Under the pieces are notes generated by a model that was given only the letters and a program-made list of their open reading frames with translations, searched no databases and had not been told where the DNA came from. 64,000 nucleotides of DNA from an uncultured Sphingomonas sp. (GTDB lineage Bacteria > Pseudomonadota > Alphaproteobacteria > Sphingomonadales > Sphingomonadaceae): NCBI RefSeq assembly GCF_934560975.1, contig NZ_CAKTFO010000004.1, positions 144,462 through 208,461 of the forward strand, read 5' to 3'. Both the position numbers and the translations under genes were made by a program. Of the stretch, positions 8,357 to 16,908 are shown piece after piece. The stretch's first letter is position 1; every line of letters begins with the position of its first letter.

Positions 8357-8818
8357 TCAGAAGGCTTCGTTCTGGCTGCACGTCCGGCAATCTGACAGCG
8401 GCATACCGCAATCGGTGAACGCGGCATCCACCGCCTGCGCACTGCCGAGTACGCCCAGGCAGGTGCGGACGTGCAGTAACCGCGTCAGCGCCCGATGCGC
8501 GCCGTCGGCATCGCTGGACGCGCTGGCCATGACATCAAGCAGTAGGGCTTCGTCGTCCGTCATGCGCGGGCAGCAGCAGGGCGCCACCGTCAGCTTCCTG
8601 GTCGAAACACGCGACAATTCCGCCATCAACGCCCGCAGCAGCACCAGCGGGCGGCGATAGGACAGGCCGAATCCGGTGAACAAGGCATGGGCGGCATGGG
8701 CATCGTTGATCCCGCCGGCCGCCATCCGGCGAATGCCGAACAGCAGCAGGCGGCGATACGGGCTGGCAGGCGCGGCATGGGGGAGAATGACGGTGGAGGC
8801 AGGATGGTCGTGCGTCAC
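8357..8818 (-). CDS. Cys-rich conserved protein, probably DUF6628 family
   Basis: A soluble protein of 153 residues with no known function. It has a helical block (YRRLLLFGIRRMAAGG, then LSYRRPLVLLRALMAE), the striking motif APCCCPRMTDDEALLLD, and a C terminus with three more cysteines (CGMPLSDCRTC). From memory this matches a sphingomonad family called DUF6628. I prefer the GTG at 8818, preceded by AAGGAG (8 bases upstream), to the ATG at 8854, which would begin only 6 bases from a Fur-box-like sequence. The cysteine clusters could bind a metal or an iron-sulfur cluster, which would suit iron control, but that is inference. Confidence 0.72.
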   Translation of the reverse strand: MTHDHPASTVILPHAAPASPYRRLLLFGIRRMAAGGINDAHAAHALFTGFGLSYRRPLVLLRALMAELSRVSTRKLTVAPCCCPRMTDDEALLLDVMASASSDADGAHRALTRLLHVRTCLGVLGSAQAVDAAFTDCGMPLSDCRTCSQNEAF

Positions 8819-8860
8819 GGGCAGCGCTCCTTCGATCTGAGCGCAACCTTCCATCTTCGC

Positions 8861-8882
8861 TATTGCAAGTCAATCGCAATTA
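8861..8882 (-). promoter_or_regulatory. Fur-box-like inverted repeat
   Basis: On the plus strand ATTGC (8862-8866) and GCAAT (8876-8880) flank a 9-base centre; read on the minus strand it is TTGCGATTGACTTGCAAT. This resembles proteobacterial Fur sites of the type TTGCGAATGATTCGCAA. It lies between the folC stop and the Cys-rich gene, within the probable promoter of the latter. The match is by eye only. Confidence 0.4.
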
Positions 8883-8889
8883 AGTCGGA

Positions 8890-10209
8890 TCAGTCCGGCG
8901 GCGTGCCGTTCGCCTCCAGAACCGTGCCGGCCAGATAGAGCGATCCGCCGATCAGCACCGTTGCCGATGCGTGCGCGACCGCGATCCGGCGAAGCGCCTG
9001 GACGGGATCGTCCGCCGAGTCGGCTCCCATCCCAAAGGCGGTCGCGGCCGAGGCGATGGCGACCGCACCGTGATGGGCATGTCCCTGCACCGGCACGGCC
9101 CAGATGTGCGCGTCCATGCCGGCGAAAGGCTCCAGGAACCCCGACAGATCCTTGTTGGCGAGCATCCCCAGCACGATGTGAAACGGCCGGTCCGAAGCGT
9201 TACGGTCCCGAAAGAAGCCGGCAATCGCGCGACCGGCCGCAGGATTGTGGCCGCCGTCGAGCCACAATGCGCTTCCTGCCAGCAGCATCTCCGGCAGGGG
9301 ACCGGTGGCGAGCTGTTGCAAGCGCGCAGGCCATTCCGCCGAGTCTATGGCAGTGCGCAAGGCGGCATCCGGCACCGCCAGACGCTGCTGATGACGGAGC
9401 ATGGCGACCGCGAGCGCGGCGTTGCCGGCCTGGTGCGCACCGGGCAGGCGGGGCAGCGGCAGTTCGATGGCGTGTGTCGGATCGCGATAGTGGAGCCGTT
9501 CGCCACGAACCTCCACGTCCCAAGCCTCGCCCCGGGTCAGCCGCACGGCGCCACGTTCGCGTGCGACGCGGTCGATCGCTTCGGCTTCTGCATCCGGATA
9601 GTGGAGAGTGAGAAGGGGGCAGCCGGCCTTTGCGATGCCGGCTTTCTCCGCAGCGATCTGTTCGATCCGATCGCCCAGGAATTGCTGATGGTCGAGGCCG
9701 AGCTGGGCGATGCCGCAGACTATCGGTGTTTCGATCACGTTGGTCGCATCAAGCCGGCCGCCCAGCCCGACCTCGATGATGCAGGCGTCCGCGGGAACGC
9801 GCGAGAAAGCCAGAAAGGCAGCGGCGGTCGTTACCTCGAAGAAGCTGGGGGACACGCCGTCCGCGATCGACAATACCTCCTCCAGCAAGGCGGCGAGCAG
9901 GGCGTCGTCGATCAGGCGTCCCGCCAACCGAATCCGCTCGTTGAAGCGGACCAGGTGCGGACTGGTATAGACATGGACCTTGTGGCCCGCCGCCTCCAGC
10001 GCGGCACGCAGGAAGGCGCAGGTCGATCCCTTCCCGTTGGTGCCAGCCACATGGAAGACGGGCGGCAGGGCACGATGCGGATTGCCGAGCCGCGCCAGCA
10101 AGGTGGCGGTGCGTTCGAGCCCGAGCACGTCCGCGCCGGGCGACAGCATCGCCAGCCGATCCAGTTGCGCCTGCACCGCCGGATCAGCGGAGATCGCAAA
10201 GTCAGCCAT
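8890..10209 (-). CDS. folC: Bifunctional dihydrofolate synthase / folylpolyglutamate synthase
   Basis: A Mur-ligase-fold enzyme of 439 residues that adds glutamate to dihydropteroate and then to reduced folates. The ATP-binding P loop is HVAGTNGKGSTCAF near residue 55. Further family signatures are YTSPHLVRFNERIR, EVGLGGRLDATNV and a C-terminal LWLDGGHNPAAGR. The length is normal. GAGGGGG stands just upstream of the ATG at 10209. It is the last gene of the trpF-trpB-trpA-accD-folC run, 36 bases after accD; the accD-folC pairing is widespread in proteobacteria. Confidence 0.96.
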   Translation of the reverse strand: MADFAISADPAVQAQLDRLAMLSPGADVLGLERTATLLARLGNPHRALPPVFHVAGTNGKGSTCAFLRAALEAAGHKVHVYTSPHLVRFNERIRLAGRLIDDALLAALLEEVLSIADGVSPSFFEVTTAAAFLAFSRVPADACIIEVGLGGRLDATNVIETPIVCGIAQLGLDHQQFLGDRIEQIAAEKAGIAKAGCPLLTLHYPDAEAEAIDRVARERGAVRLTRGEAWDVEVRGERLHYRDPTHAIELPLPRLPGAHQAGNAALAVAMLRHQQRLAVPDAALRTAIDSAEWPARLQQLATGPLPEMLLAGSALWLDGGHNPAAGRAIAGFFRDRNASDRPFHIVLGMLANKDLSGFLEPFAGMDAHIWAVPVQGHAHHGAVAIASAATAFGMGADSADDPVQALRRIAVAHASATVLIGGSLYLAGTVLEANGTPPD

Positions 10210-10245
10210 GTCGCCCCCTCCGCGTCGGGAAAGGAGCCGCCGTCG

Positions 10246-11100
10246 TCACGCCGCCTGCTTGCCGGGGCAGAGATAGGCGATCAATCGCGCGAGTTCGGCG
10301 CGCAATTTGTGCCGGTGGACCACCATGTCGAGCATGCCGTGGTCCAACAGATATTCAGCGCGCTGGAACCCTTCCGGCAGCTTTTCACGGATCGTGCTTT
10401 CGATCACCCGCTGACCCGCAAATCCGATCAGGGCGCCCGGCTCGGCAATCTGGACGTCGCCCAGCATGGCGTAGCTGGCGGTGACGCCGCCGGTGGTGGG
10501 ATCGGTCATCACCACGATATAGGGCAGGCCCGCTTCGTGCAGCTGCTGGATCGCCACGGTCGTCCTGGGCATCTGCATCAGGGACAGGATACCCTCCTGC
10601 ATCCGTGCGCCGCCAGCCGCGGTGAAGATGATATAGGGGCAACGTTCCGCGATGGCAGCCTCCACGCCAGCGACAAAGGCGGCACCCACGGCCAGCCCCA
10701 TCGATCCGCCGAGAAAGCCGAAATCCTGCACGCCGAGGATGGCCTTGAAACCCTCCACCGTACCGCTGGCGTTGATCAGGGCATCCGCTTCCCCCGTCTT
10801 GGTCCGGGCGGCCTTGATCCGGTCCGCATATCTCTTCGAGTCGCGGAACTTGAGGGGGTCTTCACGGACCTGCGGCGTTGCGATCAGGGTATAGATGCCG
10901 CCGTCGAACAAGGCGTCGAACCGTGCATTCGGCCCAATCCGCCCGTGATTCTGGCATTTCGGGCAAACTGACTGATTTTCCTCATATTCCCGCGTGAACA
11001 ACATGGTCCCGCAGCTCGGGCATTTGTGCCACAGCGCGTCCGGCGTCTCACGCTTGGGCATGAAGGGGAGCGCATTGCGCATCCGGTCGATCCAGCTCAT
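10246..11100 (-). CDS. accD: Acetyl-CoA carboxylase carboxyltransferase subunit beta
   Basis: The zinc-binding beta subunit of the carboxyltransferase that makes malonyl-CoA together with AccA, encoded at 21.6 kb here. The N-terminal zinc ribbon is visible (CPSC at 27-30, CPKC at 46-49), followed by the crotonase-like core (FTAAGGARMQEGILSLMQM). The length of 284 residues is normal. It overlaps trpA by 4 bases (ATGA), so it is likely translationally coupled to the trp genes, a known alphaproteobacterial arrangement. Confidence 0.97.
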   Translation of the reverse strand: MSWIDRMRNALPFMPKRETPDALWHKCPSCGTMLFTREYEENQSVCPKCQNHGRIGPNARFDALFDGGIYTLIATPQVREDPLKFRDSKRYADRIKAARTKTGEADALINASGTVEGFKAILGVQDFGFLGGSMGLAVGAAFVAGVEAAIAERCPYIIFTAAGGARMQEGILSLMQMPRTTVAIQQLHEAGLPYIVVMTDPTTGGVTASYAMLGDVQIAEPGALIGFAGQRVIESTIREKLPEGFQRAEYLLDHGMLDMVVHRHKLRAELARLIAYLCPGKQAA

Positions 11101-11909
11101 ACTGCCATCTCCTTGCGCGCGGCGTGAACCGCTGCGCTTAAATCCTTGATCAGCTTCAGAACTCCCGGTGCGGGGTCCTGGCCGTTGGCTGCCGCCTCGG
11201 CGATAACGTCGACGATTGCGGAGCCCACCACCACGCCATCAGCGACGCGCGCGACCGATGCCGCCTGATCGGGCGTGCGAACCCCGAACCCGACCGCGAC
11301 CGGCAATTCGGTACGGGCCTTGAGCGCGGCGACGGCGGTAGCGATGCTGCCGCTCGCCGCCTGCTGCGTGCCGGTGATGCCGGCAACCGAGACGTAGTAC
11401 AGAAAGCCGCGCGCCCCTTGGAGCACGTTGGGCAGGCGCGCCGCGTCGGTGGTCGGGGTTGCGAGGCGGATCGGAGCGATGCCCACGGCCCGTAGTGCAT
11501 CACCCAGTGCCGCGTCCTGTTCGGCCGGTATGTCGACGCAGATCACGCCATCCACCTGCGCCCCGACGCACGCCTCGGCAAACCATTCGGCGCCACGACG
11601 CAGCATCGGATTGGCGTATCCCATCAACACCAATGGCACATCCGGGTGGCGGGCGCGAAAGCCGCTGGCGATGGAGAAGATATCCGCCGTGCGCGTGCCT
11701 GCCGCCAGCGAGCGGAGGTTGGCGCGCTGGATCGCCGGCCCGTCGGCCATCGGATCGGTGAACGGCATGCCGAGTTCGATCACGTCGGCACCACCCGCCA
11801 CCAAAGCATCGAGAATGGCCGGCGTGGCGGCAGGACTGGGGTCGCCAGCCGTCACGAACGTGACCAGCGCCGGACGATCCTTGGCGAAGGCGTCGGCCAG
11901 CCGGTTCAC
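11097..11909 (-). CDS. trpA: Tryptophan synthase alpha chain
   Basis: A TIM-barrel subunit of 270 residues that cleaves indole-3-glycerol phosphate to indole, which is channelled to TrpB. The catalytic acids are visible in VIELGMPFTDPMADGP (Glu near 45, Asp near 56). Later phosphate-binding segments are also present (YYVSVAGITGTQ, then VGFGVRTPDQA). It overlaps trpB upstream and accD downstream by 4 bases each, so it sits in a tight operon. Confidence 0.97.
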   Translation of the reverse strand: MNRLADAFAKDRPALVTFVTAGDPSPAATPAILDALVAGGADVIELGMPFTDPMADGPAIQRANLRSLAAGTRTADIFSIASGFRARHPDVPLVLMGYANPMLRRGAEWFAEACVGAQVDGVICVDIPAEQDAALGDALRAVGIAPIRLATPTTDAARLPNVLQGARGFLYYVSVAGITGTQQAASGSIATAVAALKARTELPVAVGFGVRTPDQAASVARVADGVVVGSAIVDVIAEAAANGQDPAPGVLKLIKDLSAAVHAARKEMAV

Positions 11910-13138
11910 CAGGCCACTCCTAACGCGTCAGCCACGGCGGGGATGTCCTTGTCGCCACGACCGGAGAGGTTGAGCAGGATGATCTGATCCTCGCGGTAGT
12001 CCTTCGCCTTGCGGACAATGGCTGCCAAGGCGTGCGAACATTCCAGCGCGGGGATGATACCCTCGATGCGGGTGCAAAGCTGGAAGGCGTCGATCGCCTC
12101 CTTGTCGGTCGCCGCCTCATACTGGACGCGGCCGATGTCGTGCAGCCAGCTATGCTCCGGTCCAATGCCTGGGTAGTCGAGCCCGGCGGAGATGGAGTGC
12201 GCCTCCGCAATCTGTCCGTCTTCATCCTGCAACAGGTAGGTGCGGTTGCCGTGCAGCACGCCCGGCGCGCCGCCGTTGAGGCTGGCGGCGTGCTGGCTGG
12301 TGTCCAGCCCATGTCCCGCAGCCTCGACGCCGAGCATCCTGACGTCGGCATCGTCCAGGAACGGGTGGAACAGGCCGATCGCGTTGGAACCACCGCCAAC
12401 CGCCGCGACCAGCAGATCGGGCAAACGGCCTTCCGCCTGCAAAATCTGCTGCTTGGCCTCGGTTCCTATCACCGACTGGAAGTCGCGGACCAGTTCGGGA
12501 TAGGGATGGGGCCCCGCCACCGTGCCGATCAGGTAGAATGTGTCCTCAACATTCGCGACCCAGTCGCGCAACGCCTCGTTCAGCGCATCCTTGAGCGTCT
12601 GGGCGCCCGCCGTCACCGGCACCACCTCCGCCCCGAGCAGCTTCATGCGGAAGACGTTGGCCTGCTGTCGCTCCACATCCTTCGCGCCCATGTAGATGAC
12701 GCAGGGCAGGCCGAAGCGCGCGCACACCGTGGCCGTCGCCACCCCGTGCGAGCCCGCGCCGGTTTCCGCGATGATCCGCTTCCGCCCCATCCGCCGGGCC
12801 AGCAGGATCTGGCCGATGCAATTGTTGATCTTGTGCGCGCCGGTATGGTTCAGCTCTTCGCGCTTGAAGTAGATCTTGGGCCCCATGCCGGGCGGGGCGG
12901 ACGCACGCAGCGCCTCGGTCAGCCGCTCGGCATAGTAAAGCGGGCTGGGACGACCGACATAATGCGTCATCAGCCCGTCAAGCTCGGCTTGAAAGGCCGG
13001 GTCCGCCCGGGCCGCGCGATATTCGCGCTCCAGATCCAGGATCAGCGGCATCAGGGTTTCGGCGACATAGCGTCCGCCGAAGGTGCCGAAATGGCCGGAG
13101 GCATCGGGTTGCTGCCGAAGCGAATTGGGAAGAGTCAT
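11906..13138 (-). CDS. trpB: Tryptophan synthase beta chain
   Basis: A PLP enzyme of 410 residues that joins indole and serine. The Schiff-base lysine is in HTGAHKINNC (Lys103) and the phosphate-binding loop in GGGSNAIGLF. The N terminus has the usual GHFGTFGGRYVAETLM. The length fits TrpB1. It overlaps trpF upstream and trpA downstream by 4 bases each. Confidence 0.98.
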   Translation of the reverse strand: MTLPNSLRQQPDASGHFGTFGGRYVAETLMPLILDLEREYRAARADPAFQAELDGLMTHYVGRPSPLYYAERLTEALRASAPPGMGPKIYFKREELNHTGAHKINNCIGQILLARRMGRKRIIAETGAGSHGVATATVCARFGLPCVIYMGAKDVERQQANVFRMKLLGAEVVPVTAGAQTLKDALNEALRDWVANVEDTFYLIGTVAGPHPYPELVRDFQSVIGTEAKQQILQAEGRLPDLLVAAVGGGSNAIGLFHPFLDDADVRMLGVEAAGHGLDTSQHAASLNGGAPGVLHGNRTYLLQDEDGQIAEAHSISAGLDYPGIGPEHSWLHDIGRVQYEAATDKEAIDAFQLCTRIEGIIPALECSHALAAIVRKAKDYREDQIILLNLSGRGDKDIPAVADALGVAW

Positions 13139-13767
13139 AGCTGCGCCGCCGATTGGAGGAAGGTCGCGATCTTGTCCATATCCTTGACGCCGGGCGCGCT
13201 TTCCACGCCCGATGACACGTCAACCATGCGGGCGCCGGTGCGCCCGACCGCTTGGGCGATATTGCCGTCGTCCAGCCCGCCGGACAAGGCCCAGGGCAGC
13301 GGATGATCGAACCCGTCCAGCAAGGCCCAGTCGAAGCGCAGGCCCATGCCTCCGGGCAGGGAGCCGACCGGTGTCTTGGCATCGTACACGATCCGGTCCG
13401 CCACCCCGCGATAAAGCCGTGCCTGCTCCAGGTCGGCGCGCGTCCGCACCGGCACCGCCTTCCACAATTCCAGTCCCGGGCTGCGTAGCGCCGCCAGTCG
13501 TTCGGGCGGTTCGTTGCCGTGCAACTGCAAGGCATGAACGCCGGTGGCCGTGACCCGCCGGATGAGGGCTTCGTCGGGATCGACCAGCACGGCGGCGGCC
13601 CGGACGTGGCCGGGCAGGCGGCGGACCAGCGCGGTTGCGGCATCGGCTTCGACGTTGCGCGGGCTGTTGGGGAAGAACACGAAACCCAGCCATGCCGCAC
13701 CACCGCCAACCGCCGCGTCGACGGTTTCGGGCGTGGACAGGCCGCAAATTTTGGTGAGAACGGGCAT
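13135..13767 (-). CDS. trpF: Phosphoribosylanthranilate isomerase
   Basis: A TIM-barrel enzyme of 210 residues that converts N-(5'-phosphoribosyl)anthranilate to CdRP. The catalytic Cys lies in KICGLSTPE near the start, and the general acid Asp in the ALSGGLDDGNI region or just before it. I place the start at 13767 because MPVLTKICGL matches the family N terminus. No strong Shine-Dalgarno precedes it. An in-frame ATG 18 codons upstream (13821) follows a TACAAT box closely, so a longer leaderless product is possible. First gene of the trpFBA-accD-folC operon. Confidence 0.94.
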   Translation of the reverse strand: MPVLTKICGLSTPETVDAAVGGGAAWLGFVFFPNSPRNVEADAATALVRRLPGHVRAAAVLVDPDEALIRRVTATGVHALQLHGNEPPERLAALRSPGLELWKAVPVRTRADLEQARLYRGVADRIVYDAKTPVGSLPGGMGLRFDWALLDGFDHPLPWALSGGLDDGNIAQAVGRTGARMVDVSSGVESAPGVKDMDKIATFLQSAAQL

Positions 13768-13832
13768 GTGCTTGCAGGTGGGCAAGTCATGCCATCTTAG
13801 CAAGCCGTTATGCTCCGCCATCACCCACTGTG

Positions 13833-13838
13833 ATTGTA
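13833..13838 (-). promoter_or_regulatory. Possible -10 box (TACAAT) for the trpF operon
   Basis: TACAAT on the minus strand lies in the 97-base divergent region between trpF and cvpA. No convincing -35 hexamer is seen at the proper distance. A start about 7 bases downstream would fall only about 5 bases before the in-frame ATG at 13821. No Trp-codon-rich leader peptide with terminator is seen. Confidence 0.25.
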
Positions 13839-13864
13839 GGCAATGATCTGTCATAGCGGCGGCC

Positions 13865-14386
13865 ATGCTCACCGCATTGGATGTGATCGTACTCGTGCTG
13901 ATCGGCGGCGGCGCGATCCTTGGGCTCGTGCGCGGATTCGTGACCGAGATCCTGTCGCTGTTCGCCTGGGTCGCCGCCATCTTCGCGCTTAAGCTTCTGC
14001 ACACGCCCGTCGCCAAGTGGCTGACGGCATGGGTCGGCAGCGCGTCCGGGGCGGCGGTGCTGGCCTTCGTGCTGGTATTCGGCGTGGTGTTCTTCGCCGG
14101 CAAGCTGATCGCCGGGCAACTCGGCCAGCGTACGCGCCAGTCGGTATTGGGGTCGTTCGACCGCGTGCTCGGGCTCGGCTTCGGCGCGCTCAAGGGATTG
14201 CTGATCGCAACCGTGCTGTTCCTGGCGGTCAACCTCGGCTGCGACCTGGTGTTCGGTGCCCGGACCGCGCGCCCGGAATGGCTGCGCACGGCGCGGAGCT
14301 ACCCGCTGCTGAATGCCAGTGGGCGGGCGATGGTGGACTGGGTCAATCGCCGCCGTGGCGCGCCCGCCGCCGGGACCGGGAGCTGA
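13865..14386 (+). CDS. CvpA-family membrane protein
   Basis: A protein of 173 residues with four hydrophobic segments: DVIVLVLIGGGAILGLVRG at the N terminus, FAWVAAIFALKLL, AVLAFVLVFGVVFFAGKL and ALKGLLIATVLFLAV. This is the CvpA/colicin V production fold; E. coli CvpA contributes to envelope homeostasis and bile-salt resistance. The C-terminal tail is basic and cytoplasmic. It leads a plus-strand run with the NifU-like gene (1 base after its stop), the CPA2 antiporter and DUF423, and is divergent from trpF. Confidence 0.9.
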   Translation: MLTALDVIVLVLIGGGAILGLVRGFVTEILSLFAWVAAIFALKLLHTPVAKWLTAWVGSASGAAVLAFVLVFGVVFFAGKLIAGQLGQRTRQSVLGSFDRVLGLGFGALKGLLIATVLFLAVNLGCDLVFGARTARPEWLRTARSYPLLNASGRAMVDWVNRRRGAPAAGTGS

Positions 14387-14387
14387 C

Positions 14388-14825
14388 ATGTCGGCAGCCC
14401 TCTACAATAAAGAGATCCTGCGCCTCGCCACCAGCATCCCCCACCAGTTGCGCCTGGAACAGCCGCACGGCACGTCCGAACGGCGTTCGCCCATCTGCGG
14501 CAGCCGGGTGACGATCGATGTGGCGCTGGATGAGGGCGGCAGGCTGGTCGCCTTGGGGCAGGAGGTTCGCGCCTGTGCGCTGGGGCAGGCGTCCGCCGCC
14601 CTGATGGGCGTCCACGCCGTCGGCCGGACGCCTGAGGAACTGGCGGAGGCCCGCGACGCGCTCACCGCCTTCCTCGCCGGCGAACGCGACGATCCCGGCG
14701 CATGGCCCGGTTTGGCCCTGTTCGAGCCTGCCCGTCCGCACAGCGCCCGCCACGCCTCGATCCGCCTGGCATTCGAGGCGGTGGCGGAGGCGGCGGCGCG
14801 CGCCGCGGAACGGCCGCGCGGATGA
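14388..14825 (+). CDS. NifU/IscU-like iron-sulfur scaffold protein, third Cys missing
   Basis: A protein of 145 residues resembling the NifU N-terminal (IscU) domain: YNKEILRLATSIPH at the start, SPICGSRVTI (first Cys ligand) and CALGQASAAL (second). In IscU/SufU a third Cys lies near the C terminus; the matching segment here reads SARHASIRLAFEAV with no Cys. It may be a Fe-S carrier or regulator rather than a full scaffold. No cysteine desulfurase gene lies nearby. The start at 14388 follows the cvpA stop directly, and its TGA overlaps the next ATG. Confidence 0.78.
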   Translation: MSAALYNKEILRLATSIPHQLRLEQPHGTSERRSPICGSRVTIDVALDEGGRLVALGQEVRACALGQASAALMGVHAVGRTPEELAEARDALTAFLAGERDDPGAWPGLALFEPARPHSARHASIRLAFEAVAEAAARAAERPRG

Positions 14826-16582
14826 ACCACACCGTCCTGGTGGAGGGCGTGGTGATGCTGGGCTTCGCGCTCGGCTTCGTGGTGGTGTTCCGGAAACTGG
14901 GACTGGGCGCGACGCTCGGCTACCTTGTCGCCGGCGCGCTGATCGGGCCGCAGGTGCTGGGGCTGGTCGGTGGCGCGGAGACGAAGCTGGGCATTGCCGA
15001 CCTTGGCATCACCCTGCTGCTGTTCCTGGTCGGGCTGGAACTCAATCTCACCCGATTGTGGCGGCTCCGGCGCGACATCTTCGGGTTCGGGCTGGTGCAG
15101 GTGGTGCTGTGCGGCGCCGCTTTGTCGGGCATCATCTACGCCTTCACCGGGTTCAGCGCGGCGGCGTCCGTCGCGCTGGGCGCACCGCTGGCTTTGTCCT
15201 CCACAGCGCAGGTGCTGCCGATGCTGCGCTCCGCCGGGCGCATGAACACGCCGTTCGGGGAGCGGGCTTTCTCCATCCTGCTGTTCCAGGACCTCTCGAT
15301 CGTGCCGCTGATCACGGTGATCGCGGCGATGAGCCGGGTTCCGCCGGAGCCGGGAACGCCGCCGGGCTGGCTGCTCGGCATCTATACTGTGGCGGCGATC
15401 ATCGGGCTGGTGCTGGCCGGCCGCTACGTCTTCAATCCCCTGTTCAGGCTGATCGGCGGCCTGGGCGAGCGCGAACTGTTCGTGGCGGCCGGCTTGTTCA
15501 CCGTTATGGCGGCGGCGACTGTCATGGAGGAATTGCATCTCTCCACCGCGCTGGGCGCGTTCATTGCCGGCGTGATGCTGGCCGACTCGCCCTACCGACA
15601 CGAGCTTGAGGCCGATGTGGAGCCGTTCCGCGCGGTGCTGCTCGGCCTGTTCTTCCTGGCGGTGGGGATGCAGCTGGATCTGCACGCCATCATGGCACGG
15701 CCCGTGTTCGTGCTCGGCCTGGCGGCGGCCGTAGTGATGGTGAAGACGCTGCTGATCTTCGGGATGGCGCTTGCTTTCGGGATGGAACGGCGAGCGGCGT
15801 TCAGCCTCGGCCTGCTGTTGAGCCAGGGCGGCGAGTTCGGCTTCGTGCTGTTCGCCCAGGCGACGGCGGCGCAGCTGGTCGTGCCGCAGGCCGCCAGCCT
15901 GCTGGGTGCGGTGGTGACATTGTCCATGGCGACCACGCCATTCCTGATGATGCTGTCGCGCCGCCTAAACCGGAAGACGGAGGTGTTGGCGCGGGACGAT
16001 CTGGACGGCCCGGAACATGCCGGTCAGGCCAGTGCCATCGTGGTCGGCTATGGCCGGTTCGGGCAGACCATCGCGCAGATGCTGCTCGGCGCGGGCATTT
16101 CCGTGACCATCATCGACAATGACGCGGAAATGATCGACATCGCCGCCCGCTGCGACCTCAAGGTCTATTATGGCGATGGCACGCGCCTGGAGCTGCTGGA
16201 GCAGGCGGGCGCAGGCGAGGCGCGCGTGATCGTCTTCGCCATGGACAAGGACCAGCTCAGCCGCGAGGAATTGCAGGTCGCGCTCAAGACGTTCCGCCAG
16301 GCGGCGATCTTCGTCCGCGCTTATGATCGCCGCTCCATGATCAGCTACAACGGTCTCGATACCGCCATGGTGATGCGCGAGGTGTTCGAGAGCGCCGTCG
16401 TGATGGGGCGGCGCACGCTGGCGACGATGGGCGTGCATGACGACATGATCGCCCGGATCGAACGCGCCTATCGCGCGCGCGACAAGGAGCGGCTGCGGGT
16501 GCAGGCCGAGAAAGGCGTGTTCTCGGAAGAAGCGCGCAGCCTGTTCCAACCGTCGCGCCTGCTGGCGGAGGATCATGAATGA
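14822..16582 (+). CDS. Monovalent cation:proton antiporter-2 (CPA2/KefB-C type) with TrkA-N domain
   Basis: A protein of 586 residues. The first 390 or so form about twelve membrane helices with CPA2 hallmarks (FLVGLELNLTRLW, LALSSTAQVLPML, SILLFQDLSIVPLI, ALGAFIAGVMLADSPYRHELE). The C-terminal half holds a Rossmann RCK/TrkA-N domain (IVVGYGRFGQTIAQML) that senses NAD(H) or glutathione adducts in KefB/KefC. It is predicted to exchange K+ or Na+ for H+ across the inner membrane. Its start overlaps the stop of the NifU-like gene, and its last 4 bases overlap the DUF423 gene. One of three CPA2 genes in the window. Confidence 0.92.
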   Translation: MNHTVLVEGVVMLGFALGFVVVFRKLGLGATLGYLVAGALIGPQVLGLVGGAETKLGIADLGITLLLFLVGLELNLTRLWRLRRDIFGFGLVQVVLCGAALSGIIYAFTGFSAAASVALGAPLALSSTAQVLPMLRSAGRMNTPFGERAFSILLFQDLSIVPLITVIAAMSRVPPEPGTPPGWLLGIYTVAAIIGLVLAGRYVFNPLFRLIGGLGERELFVAAGLFTVMAAATVMEELHLSTALGAFIAGVMLADSPYRHELEADVEPFRAVLLGLFFLAVGMQLDLHAIMARPVFVLGLAAAVVMVKTLLIFGMALAFGMERRAAFSLGLLLSQGGEFGFVLFAQATAAQLVVPQAASLLGAVVTLSMATTPFLMMLSRRLNRKTEVLARDDLDGPEHAGQASAIVVGYGRFGQTIAQMLLGAGISVTIIDNDAEMIDIAARCDLKVYYGDGTRLELLEQAGAGEARVIVFAMDKDQLSREELQVALKTFRQAAIFVRAYDRRSMISYNGLDTAMVMREVFESAVVMGRRTLATMGVHDDMIARIERAYRARDKERLRVQAEKGVFSEEARSLFQPSRLLAEDHE

Positions 16583-16908
16583 AGCGGTCGGCCCTGGTGA
16601 CCTGTGCGGCCTTGTCCGGCGCGGTGGCGGTGATGGCGGGGGCGTTCGGGGCGCATGGTGCGTCGGGCAAGGCCGCCGAGTGGCTGCGGACCGGGGCCGT
16701 TTACCAGATGGTCCACACCGTCGCGGCGCTGGTCGCGCTGCAGCTTGGCGGCAGGCTGGCCGCCACCTTGCTGGTCGCCGGCGCGGCCGTGTTCGCGCTC
16801 ACCCTCTATGCGATGGCACTGGGCGCGCCGACCTGGCTGGGGGCTGTCACGCCGATCGGCGGCATCGGCATGATCGCCGGGTGGATCGTGTTGGCGCTAC
16901 GACGCTAG
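16579..16908 (+). CDS. DUF423 (YgdD-type) membrane protein
   Basis: A small protein of 109 residues with four hydrophobic helices and the family opening ALSGAVAVMAGAFGAHG, followed by EWLRTGAVYQMVHTVA and VTPIGGIGMIAGW. DUF423 proteins are inner-membrane proteins of unknown role. ATGA overlap with the antiporter suggests coupling. Its last 12 bases overlap the 3' end of the convergent aroB gene. Confidence 0.92.
   Translation: MKRSALVTCAALSGAVAVMAGAFGAHGASGKAAEWLRTGAVYQMVHTVAALVALQLGGRLAATLLVAGAAVFALTLYAMALGAPTWLGAVTPIGGIGMIAGWIVLALRR

Noticed and set aside
8971..10971. 666-codon plus-strand frame over folC and accD
   Set aside because: Antisense shadow of two clear genes; no domain and an unnatural composition.
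12032..13306. 424-codon plus-strand frame over trpB/trpF
   Set aside because: Antisense shadow of confidently identified trp genes.
13768..14289. Long N-terminal extension in the trpF frame covering cvpA antisense
   Set aside because: Natural TrpF begins at MPVLTKICGL; the extension is the complement of cvpA.
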